Below are positions 57,907 to 64,000 of a stretch of 64,000 nt of DNA, piece after piece. The notes beneath the pieces are model-generated. The model saw only the letters and a list, made by a program, of their open reading frames with translations. It was not told the DNA's origin and searched no databases. The stretch's first letter is position 1, and every line of letters starts with the position of its first letter. This DNA is from Scleromatobacter sp039920745 (GTDB lineage Bacteria > Pseudomonadota > Gammaproteobacteria > Burkholderiales > Burkholderiaceae_C), in assembly GCA_039920745.1 (NCBI GenBank), contig JBDSDD010000094.1, positions 1 through 64,000 on the forward strand. The letters run 5' to 3'. The translations under genes and the position numbers were made by a program.

Positions 57907-59682
57907 ATGTTGCCTGACGAAGAGTTTTCCAGCTGCACCTCCCTGATCGACCCGACCCTGGTGGACAGCAACGATGGCAGCGTTCCCGCCGATCGCCCGC
58001 ATTTCGCGTTCTGGCCGAAGCGGCTCGCGCGCACGGTGACGCTGCCCGAGACCTCGCTCTGGCACAACCTCGAGGTGTCAGCCCGGCGCTACCCGACCAA
58101 GGCGGCCACGCTGTATTTCGGCCGCGCCAAGACCTACGAGACGCTGCACGCCGAGGCCCAGGCGCTGGCCGGCTGGCTGCAGGCACAGGGCGTGCGTCGC
58201 GGCGACCGGGTGGCGCTGTTCATGCAGAACTGCCCCCAATACCTTGTCGCGTACCACGCCATCCTGCGCGCCGACGCCGTCGTCGTGCCGGTCAACGCGA
58301 TGAACAAGGCGGAGGAATTCGGCCACTACATCGTCGATCCGGGCACCAAGGTGGTGATCTGCGGCGCCGAGCTCGCCGCCGTCGTGGCGAGCGCCAACTC
58401 AGCGCTGCCGCCGTCGCAGCGCGTCACGCGCGTGCTCGCCACGCGTTACGCGGACGAACTGCCCGAGGCCTTCGAGGACGACCTGGCGCCGCCGCCGGCG
58501 ATGCGCGACTGGCTGCTGGCCGATCCGGCGCTGCCTGCCGGCACGGTGCGCTGGCAGGACGCGCTGGCCGAGGCCCGCGTGCCCGGCCCGAGCGTCAACG
58601 GCCCCGACGACCTCGCGCTGCTGCCCTACACCTCGGGCACCACCGGCCTGCCCAAGGGCTGCATGCACACGCATCGCACCTTGATGGCCAACGTCATCGG
58701 CGGGGGCGAGTGGGGCTCCGCCAGCGCCGAGAGCGTCGTGCTGGGCGTGGTGCCGATGTTCCACATCACCGGCATGCTCTACGGCGTGATCTCGCCGATG
58801 TTCAGCGGCGCCACGGTGGTCGTGATGCCGCGCTGGGATCGCGAGCTGGCCGGCCGCCTCATCTCGCGCCACCGGGTGTCGCACTGGACCTGCATCCCCA
58901 CGATGATCATCGACCTGTTCGCCAGCCCCAACTACCGCAGCTTCGAGCTGGGCAGCCTGCGCTGGCTGTCGGGCGGTGGCGCGGCGATGCCCCAGGCCGT
59001 CGCCCAACGCCTGATCGACGAGTTCGGCTTGCATTTCTGCGAAGGCTACGGCCTGACCGAAACCGCCGCTCCCAGCCACGCCAACCCCGCCGAGCGCCCC
59101 AAGCTTCAATGCCTGGGCATGCCGTTCTTCGGCGTCGACTCGCGCGTGGTCGACCCGGTCACGCTCAAGGAAGTGCCCTGCGGCGACGTCGGCGAGATCG
59201 TCACCCGCGGCCCGATGGTATTCCGTGGCTACTGGAAGAACCCCGAGGCCACGGCAGCCGCGTTCGTCGATATCGGCGGCCAGCGCTACTTCCGCACCGG
59301 CGACCTGGGCCACATGGACGATGAGGGCTACTTCTTCATCACCGACCGACTCAAGCGAATGATCAACGCGAGCGGCTTCAAGGTGTGGCCGTCCGAGGTC
59401 GAACTGCTGTTGTATCGCCATCCGGCCGTGCAGGAAGCCTGCGTCATCGCGGCGCAGGACGCTTACCGCGGCGAGACGGTCAAGGCCATCGTGGTGCTGC
59501 ATGCCGCAGCCAGGGGCCAGACCCAGGAGCGCGACATCGTCACCTGGGCGCACGAACACATGGCGGCGTACAAGGCGCCGCGCATCGTCGAGTTCGTCGA
59601 CATGTTGCCCAAGTCCGGCGCCGGCAAGGTCATGTGGCGCCTGCTGCAGGACCAGGAAAACGCCGTCAACACCAAGAACTGA
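57907..59682 (+). CDS. AMP-dependent acyl-CoA ligase (long-chain fatty-acid-CoA ligase-like)
   Basis: A 591-aa adenylate-forming enzyme. The AMP-binding motif YTSGTTGLPKGC is at about 239-250, then GYGLTETAAPSH and the C-terminal GDLGHMDDEGYFF and RLKRMINASGFKVWP. It activates a fatty or aryl acid to its CoA ester. AAGG lies 6 nt before the ATG. A VOC gene follows 11 nt downstream on the same strand. Its context suggests aromatic or fatty-acid catabolism, but the substrate is unknown. Confidence 0.9.
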   Translation: MLPDEEFSSCTSLIDPTLVDSNDGSVPADRPHFAFWPKRLARTVTLPETSLWHNLEVSARRYPTKAATLYFGRAKTYETLHAEAQALAGWLQAQGVRRGDRVALFMQNCPQYLVAYHAILRADAVVVPVNAMNKAEEFGHYIVDPGTKVVICGAELAAVVASANSALPPSQRVTRVLATRYADELPEAFEDDLAPPPAMRDWLLADPALPAGTVRWQDALAEARVPGPSVNGPDDLALLPYTSGTTGLPKGCMHTHRTLMANVIGGGEWGSASAESVVLGVVPMFHITGMLYGVISPMFSGATVVVMPRWDRELAGRLISRHRVSHWTCIPTMIIDLFASPNYRSFELGSLRWLSGGGAAMPQAVAQRLIDEFGLHFCEGYGLTETAAPSHANPAERPKLQCLGMPFFGVDSRVVDPVTLKEVPCGDVGEIVTRGPMVFRGYWKNPEATAAAFVDIGGQRYFRTGDLGHMDDEGYFFITDRLKRMINASGFKVWPSEVELLLYRHPAVQEACVIAAQDAYRGETVKAIVVLHAAARGQTQERDIVTWAHEHMAAYKAPRIVEFVDMLPKSGAGKVMWRLLQDQENAVNTKN

Positions 59683-59693
59683 AAGACGCTGTC

Positions 59694-60065
59694 ATGAGCA
59701 ACACCTTCGTCTGGGTCGACATCCCCGTTCTCAATCTCGATCGCGCAATCGCCTTCTACAGCGCGGTCACCGCCAAGCCGGTCGACAAGATCGGCGGCCC
59801 GGGCTTCACCTTCGGCCTGTTCAAGCACGAAGGCAACCAGGTCGGCGGCTGCCTGATCGAATCCGAGGAAGGCGTCGCCCCTTCGCTGGTCGGCCCACTG
59901 GTCTACCTCGACGCCAGCGGCCGGCTCGACGCGGCCGTCGGTGCGGCACAGGCCAACGGCGGCAGGGTGCTCAAGGCCAAGCACTCTATCGCGCCGAACG
60001 GCTTTCGGGCGGTGATCGCCGACAGCGAAGGCAACCGCATTGCCCTGCATTCGATGACGTCCTGA
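59694..60065 (+). CDS. VOC-superfamily protein
   Basis: A 123-aa vicinal-oxygen-chelate protein (WVDIPVLNLDRAIAFYSAV opening, DSEGNRIALHS C-terminal with the Glu/His positions of the family). It is 11 nt after the ligase stop and probably part of the same unit. Substrate unknown; such small proteins are often antibiotic-resistance or dioxygenase-like. Confidence 0.85.
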   Translation: MSNTFVWVDIPVLNLDRAIAFYSAVTAKPVDKIGGPGFTFGLFKHEGNQVGGCLIESEEGVAPSLVGPLVYLDASGRLDAAVGAAQANGGRVLKAKHSIAPNGFRAVIADSEGNRIALHSMTS

Positions 60066-60111
60066 GCCGCGCTCGCGGCGCGTTCGTGTGCAGGCGTGCG
60101 CGTGGCGCGTG

Positions 60112-61002
60112 TCAGCGCGCCCGCACCGTTGCGCTGACGATCTTCCACACCCGCTCGGCCACCGGCGACAACGCGCGGTCTTGCCGCCGCACCAGCATGA
60201 CGGTGCGCTCCAGTCGCGGCAGCAGCGGCCGCACGGCGAGCCCGCGCAGGCCGCCGGGCGGCACGGCCAGGCGGGGCATCACGGTCAACCCGATGCCGGC
60301 CTCGACCATCTGGAAGACGGTGGTCGGATGCGACAGCTCCTGTTCGACCTTGCAGACGGCGCCGTGCTGCGCGAGCGCGCTGTCGACGTAGCGTCGGCTG
60401 CCCGAAGCGGCGTCGAGCAGCACCAGCGCCGCACCGTCCAGCGCCTTCCAGCGCACGCTCGCGGCGCGCGCAAGCCGGTGGCGCGCCGGCGTCACCAGCA
60501 CGAACGGGTCGTGCAGGATCGCCTCGCAATGCAGGTCGTCGACCGCTGGAGGCTCGACGACCACGCCGAAATCGACCTCACCGCCGCGCACGCTCGCCAG
60601 CACGTCCTGCTGGATGCGATCGAGCAGCACGAAGCGAACGCGGGGAGCCTCGTGCGCGCAGGCCGCGATGCAGCCGGGCATCAAGTAGGCCGACAGCGTC
60701 GGGCTGCTCGCCACGCGCACCTTGCCGCCGTCCGCGTCGGCCAACCCGGCGACATCGGCCAGCGTGGCGTCGAGCTCGTCGAGGGCGCGATCCAGTCGCG
60801 CCGACAACGAACGACCTGCCTCGGTCAGTTCGACGTCGCGCGTGGTGCGGTCCAGCAGCCGCAGTCCCAGTTCGCGCTCCAGCTCGGCGATGGCGCGGCT
60901 GACCGCGGGCTGCGTCAGTCCGACGGCCTCGCCGGTGCGGCTGAAATTGCGCGTCCGGGCCACGGACTGGAAGACGCGAAGCTGGCGCAGCGTGGCATTC
61001 AT
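60112..61002 (-). CDS. LysR-family transcriptional regulator
   Basis: A 296-aa regulator with helix-turn-helix at about 1-60 (RQLRVFQSVARTRNFSRTGEAVGLTQPAVSRAIAEL region) and a normal effector domain. ATG at 61002. It is divergent from the permease gene at 61072, and its start codon is directly next to a LysR-type dyad (61003-61020), a typical autoregulation site. Effector unknown. Confidence 0.93.
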   Translation of the reverse strand: MNATLRQLRVFQSVARTRNFSRTGEAVGLTQPAVSRAIAELERELGLRLLDRTTRDVELTEAGRSLSARLDRALDELDATLADVAGLADADGGKVRVASSPTLSAYLMPGCIAACAHEAPRVRFVLLDRIQQDVLASVRGGEVDFGVVVEPPAVDDLHCEAILHDPFVLVTPARHRLARAASVRWKALDGAALVLLDAASGSRRYVDSALAQHGAVCKVEQELSHPTTVFQMVEAGIGLTVMPRLAVPPGGLRGLAVRPLLPRLERTVMLVRRQDRALSPVAERVWKIVSATVRAR

Positions 61003-61020
61003 GACTTGTAATCATAAGTC
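61003..61020. promoter_or_regulatory. LysR-type operator ACTTGTAATCATAAGT in the divergent interval
   Basis: GACTT-N8-AAGTC with an inner T-N11-A pattern lies immediately beside the LysR start codon, 52 nt from the permease start. Binding would both block lysR translation-site transcription and activate the permease gene. Confidence 0.6.
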
Positions 61021-61071
61021 AATGGAATAAATCGATTTCTCTTTTGACCCGCATCGCGGTGAAATGACGGC

Positions 61072-62076
61072 ATGAAGCGACCTGCCTTCCTGCCCGACGA
61101 TTTCACGCTGACGTTGGTGGCCACCGTGGTGCTGGCCACCCTGTTGCCCGCCCAGGGCGCGGCGGCCCGCTTCTTCGAGGCCTTCACCACCATCGCCATC
61201 GGCCTGCTTTTCTTCCTGCACGGTACGAAGCTGTCGCGCGACGCGATCCGCGCGGGCATCACGCATTGGCGCCTTCACGTGCTCGTGTTCGCCTGCACCT
61301 TCGCGTTGTTCCCGCTGCTGGGGCTCGCGCTCAGGCCCGTGCTCCAACCCCTGGTCACGCCGCAGCTCTACACCGGCATCTTGTTCCTCTGCGTGCTTCC
61401 GGCCACGGTGCAGTCGGCGATCGCGTTCACGTCCATGGCGCGCGGCAACATCCCGGCTGCGGTGTGCAGCGCGTCAGCGTCGACGATGTTGGGCGTTTTC
61501 ATCACGCCGATGCTGGTGGGCCTGATCGTGCTGCCACACGCCGCCGCCACGAACTCGTTCGACTCGATCGTGCGCATCCTGCTGCAACTGATGCTGCCCT
61601 TCGCCGTCGGCCACCTGTCGCGGCCATGGATCGGCGCCTGGCTGCATCGGCGCCAGCGGATGATGGGCGTGGTCGACCGCGGGTCGATCCTGCTGGTGGT
61701 CTACACGGCCTTCAGCGCCGCCGTCGTCGAGGGCCTGTGGAAGCAGGTGCCGCTGGTGGCGTTCGTCGGCCTGCTGGTGGTCTGCGCCGTGCTGCTGGGC
61801 ACCGCGCTGTTCCTGACCGGCTGGTTCGCGCGCCGCCTGGGTTTCGACAAGGCCGACGAGATATCGATCGTGTTCTGTGGCTCCAAGAAAAGCCTGGCCA
61901 GCGGCATCCCGATGGCCAAGGTGCTGTTCCCCGTCCACGCGGTGGGCGCCATCGTGCTGCCGCTGATGCTGTTCCACCAGATGCAGCTGATGGTGTGCGC
62001 GGTGCTGGCGCAGCGCTATGCGCGACGCGTCGACGTCGAGCCGGTGACCGATCCCGCGAGTCCGGCCGCCCGTTGA
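61072..62076 (+). CDS. Bile-acid:sodium symporter-like permease (YfeH/SBF-like family)
   Basis: A 334-aa inner-membrane protein of about ten hydrophobic segments. The region FLCVLPATVQSAIAFTSMARGN and the GSKKSLASGIPMAKVLF motif are distinctive of the YfeH subgroup of bile acid symporter-like transporters. The substrate is unknown. It is divergent from a LysR gene with an operator next to it, so it is probably an inducible uptake system. Confidence 0.88.
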   Translation: MKRPAFLPDDFTLTLVATVVLATLLPAQGAAARFFEAFTTIAIGLLFFLHGTKLSRDAIRAGITHWRLHVLVFACTFALFPLLGLALRPVLQPLVTPQLYTGILFLCVLPATVQSAIAFTSMARGNIPAAVCSASASTMLGVFITPMLVGLIVLPHAAATNSFDSIVRILLQLMLPFAVGHLSRPWIGAWLHRRQRMMGVVDRGSILLVVYTAFSAAVVEGLWKQVPLVAFVGLLVVCAVLLGTALFLTGWFARRLGFDKADEISIVFCGSKKSLASGIPMAKVLFPVHAVGAIVLPLMLFHQMQLMVCAVLAQRYARRVDVEPVTDPASPAAR

Positions 62077-62095
62077 GCGGGCGGACGTCCAGGCG

Positions 62096-62374
62096 TCAGC
62101 GTGCCAGCAGCTTGTGCGTCTGCGGATGCCGCCGCATGTACACCTCGACGTAGCTGCACGCCGGCTCCACCTTGAAGCCTCGCGCGTCGGCCCATTCGAG
62201 CGCTACGCGAACGAGTTCGGCTGCGATGCCGCGGCCGCCGACGGCGGGCGGCACGCCGGTGTGCGTCATCCACAGCACGTCGCCGCGCAACTGGTAGTCG
62301 GCCACGCACAGTTGGCCGTCGACGGTGGTCTCGAAGCGCTTGCGGGATTCGTTGTGCGTGACGGCGACGGTCAT
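62096..62374 (-). CDS. Small GNAT-like (COG2388, YjdJ type) protein
   Basis: A 92-aa protein with the GNAT-like fold of the small acetyltransferase-like family (GVPPAVGGRGIAAELVRVAL; CSYVEVY at the end). The start at 62374 has GGAG about 8 nt upstream. An ATG 8 codons earlier is less likely. Function unknown; it lies 19 bp from the permease stop in convergent orientation. Confidence 0.85.
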   Translation of the reverse strand: MTVAVTHNESRKRFETTVDGQLCVADYQLRGDVLWMTHTGVPPAVGGRGIAAELVRVALEWADARGFKVEPACSYVEVYMRRHPQTHKLLAR

Positions 62375-62514
62375 CGATTTCTCCAGATCATGGCGCATGC
62401 GTGCAAGTCGGATGCCACCTGCCGCCGGCGCCGGCCAGGTTCCGCGAAGTTCAAGGGAGCGCTGGATCCGGCTTCGCCGGGCCAGCCCTGGCCGGCCCCT
62501 GGGGGCAGCGACCG

Positions 62515-64000
62515 TCAGGGAGCGTGGGGCCCCAATTTTTGCCAGAGGAACGCGAACTGCAAGGCTTGCACGTCCGCACGCTGCGCGTTGTCTGCCGCGC
62601 CGCCGTGGCCGCCTTCGATGTTCTCGTAGAACAGCACGTCGTGCCCCTGCTCGATCATGCGCGCGGCCATCTTGCGTGCGTGGCCCGGGTGCACGCGGTC
62701 GTCGCGCGTGGACGTGGTGAAGAAGATCGTCGGGTAGTGGGTGTCCTTGTGGACGTTCTGGTACGGGCTGTACCTGGAGATCCAGGCCCATTCGGCCGGG
62801 ATGTCCGGGTTGCCGTACTCGGCCATCCACGACGCGCCGGCCAGCAGCTTGTTGTAGCGCTTCATGTCCAGCAGCGGCACCTGGCAGCTGACGGCGTTGA
62901 ACAGGTCGGGGCGTTGCATCGCGACGGCGCCCACCAGCAGCCCGCCGTTGCTGCCGCCCTCGATGCCCAGGTGGCGTGGGCTGGTCACCTTGGTGGCGAT
63001 CAGGTCCTCGGCCACGGCCTCGAAGTCGTCGTAGCTGCGCTGCTTGTTCTCCTTGACGGCCGCCTGGTGCCAGGCCGGGCCGTACTCGCCGCCACCGCGG
63101 ATGTTGGCGTAGACCCAGACGCCGCCGTGCTCGTACCAGGCCTTGCCGATGCCGCCGGAGTAGCTGGGCGTCAATGAGACCTCGAATCCGCCGTAGCCGT
63201 ACAGCAGCGTCGGGTTCTGGCCGTCGAGCTTCGCGTCCTGGGGCCAGATGATGAAGTAGGGCACCTTGGTGCCGTCCTTGGACGTGGCGAACTTCTGCTC
63301 GACGCGCATGCCGGTCGAATCGAAGAACTTCGGACGCGCCTTCACCAGTTCGCGCTGGTCGCTGCCGGCGTGCGCCAGGTACAACGAGTCGGGCGTCAGG
63401 AAGTCGGTGTAGCTCATGAAGTACGACTCGGCCAGCGGGTCGTTGGCCACATGCGGGTCGTACAGCTCGGACGTTGAAAGCGAGCCCGGGAAGGGCGCGT
63501 CGACGGCGCGGTGCTGCCAGCCGGCGGCGCTCGCTGTGAGCTCCTCGATGCGGCCGGCGACGTTGTCGAGGATGTTGAGGATCACCTTCGTCCTCGTCGT
63601 GCCATAGCCAGCCATCGAGCGCGTGGCGGTGGGCGTGAACAAGGCCACGAAATGGCGCTCGCCCTTGAGGTAGGCGTCGGCGTCGGCCACCAGCAACGCG
63701 CCGCGCGGCCAGGTCGTCGCGCCGATGCGCCAGTCGCTGCGCAGCTCGATCAGCACGCGGTCGCGCCAGAACGCCAGGCTGGCGTCATCGGGCTTGTCGA
63801 CGAGCGACATCGCGGGCACCTGGGTGGCCGGGTCGATGTGGTCGAGCAGCCAGATGCGCGAGGTGTAGAAGTCGAGCGAACGGCTGAACGTGATGCGCTC
63901 GAAGCCGGGCGTGTCGTCGACCTGCATGCCGGAGGCGACGTCGCTGGACTCGCCCTTGAACATCAGCTTGGCGCTGGTGAGCGGCGTGCCGCGCGACCAC
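62515..64000 (-). CDS. Prolyl oligopeptidase family S9 serine peptidase (partial, N-terminus outside)
   Basis: The C-terminal 495 codons are present; the gene continues right of the window. The S9A triad is visible: Ser in GGSNGGLLVG, Asp in RDDRVHPGHA and His in IEGGHGG. The preceding part is the seven-bladed beta-propeller domain. It cleaves small peptides after Pro or similar residues. No signal peptide can be judged because the start is missing. Confidence 0.93.
   Translation of the reverse strand, partial: WSRGTPLTSAKLMFKGESSDVASGMQVDDTPGFERITFSRSLDFYTSRIWLLDHIDPATQVPAMSLVDKPDDASLAFWRDRVLIELRSDWRIGATTWPRGALLVADADAYLKGERHFVALFTPTATRSMAGYGTTRTKVILNILDNVAGRIEELTASAAGWQHRAVDAPFPGSLSTSELYDPHVANDPLAESYFMSYTDFLTPDSLYLAHAGSDQRELVKARPKFFDSTGMRVEQKFATSKDGTKVPYFIIWPQDAKLDGQNPTLLYGYGGFEVSLTPSYSGGIGKAWYEHGGVWVYANIRGGGEYGPAWHQAAVKENKQRSYDDFEAVAEDLIATKVTSPRHLGIEGGSNGGLLVGAVAMQRPDLFNAVSCQVPLLDMKRYNKLLAGASWMAEYGNPDIPAEWAWISRYSPYQNVHKDTHYPTIFFTTSTRDDRVHPGHARKMAARMIEQGHDVLFYENIEGGHGGAADNAQRADVQALQFAFLWQKLGPHAP

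Overview
The window is high-GC DNA, densely packed with genes on both strands, that reads as a betaproteobacterium of the order Burkholderiales, most like the Rubrivivax/Leptothrix/Roseateles side. The grounds are family-level: a recJ plus RpfE-like pair, lolC-lolD, a Burkholderiales-style IleRS with its ribF and lspA neighbours, two PEP-CTERM proteins, and many two-component, LysR and acyl-CoA genes. I saw no rRNA, tRNA, CRISPR array, insertion sequence or prophage. This is ordinary chromosome with small accessory islands.

Layout. 1-6.2 kb: partial recJ, an RpfE-like gene, an RDD membrane protein and a degenerate GAF-GGDEF protein on the minus strand, then lolC-lolD-tatD on the plus strand. 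6.2-16 kb: a eukaryotic-type Ser/Thr kinase, an HD-GYP protein, a PEP-CTERM protein with a secreted partner, an esterase-like protein whose nucleophile Ser is Ala, a His-rich hendecad-repeat periplasmic protein, a deoxyinosine glycosylase, a spermidine-synthase-like protein and an orphan PulE/GspE ATPase. 16-25 kb: EamA permease, gamma-glutamyltransferase, SDR, a LysR-quinone reductase pair, VOC protein, two desaturase-type membrane proteins and a TPR protein. 25-30 kb: beta-barrel protein with GNAT, YVTN propeller, LON-N protein, creatininase-like protein and lspA. 30-37 kb: TonB-like protein, ileS, a MerR regulator with a textbook 19-bp-spacer promoter driving an Old Yellow Enzyme gene, and ribF. 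37-41.9 kb: secreted alpha-amylase with CBM20 behind a dyad-rich upstream region, TPR protein, then PEP-CTERM protein, ECF sigma factor and anti-sigma factor. 42-46.4 kb: hybrid histidine kinase and an acyl-CoA dehydrogenase pair.

46.4-47.5 kb is a decay island: a SulP permease reduced to its first helices and its STAS domain, a MerR-type promoter remnant and short tandem repeats. 47.5-52.2 kb holds a D,D-carboxypeptidase, yajQ, murB, a SHOCT protein and a DUF72 protein with an intrinsic terminator in its leader. 52.8-57.7 kb holds a small membrane protein with a bactofilin, an unrecognised 260-aa protein, a second hybrid kinase and a DEDDh exonuclease. 57.9-64 kb holds an acyl-CoA ligase with a VOC protein, a LysR regulator divergent from a bile-acid-symporter-like permease, a small GNAT-like protein and a partial prolyl oligopeptidase.

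The genes mostly work as small transcription units of two or three with 4-base stop/start overlaps (recJ/RpfE-like, lolC/lolD, LysR/qor, beta-barrel/GNAT, sigma/anti-sigma, small membrane protein/bactofilin). Several starts lie 6 nt downstream of a -10-like hexamer, which suggests leaderless transcripts. No single known defence or mobile system is present. The most unusual items are proteins with a substituted active-site residue (esterase, amylase, GGDEF protein), the hendecad-repeat protein, the MerR switch, and leader structures ahead of ileS, the amylase gene and the DUF72 gene.
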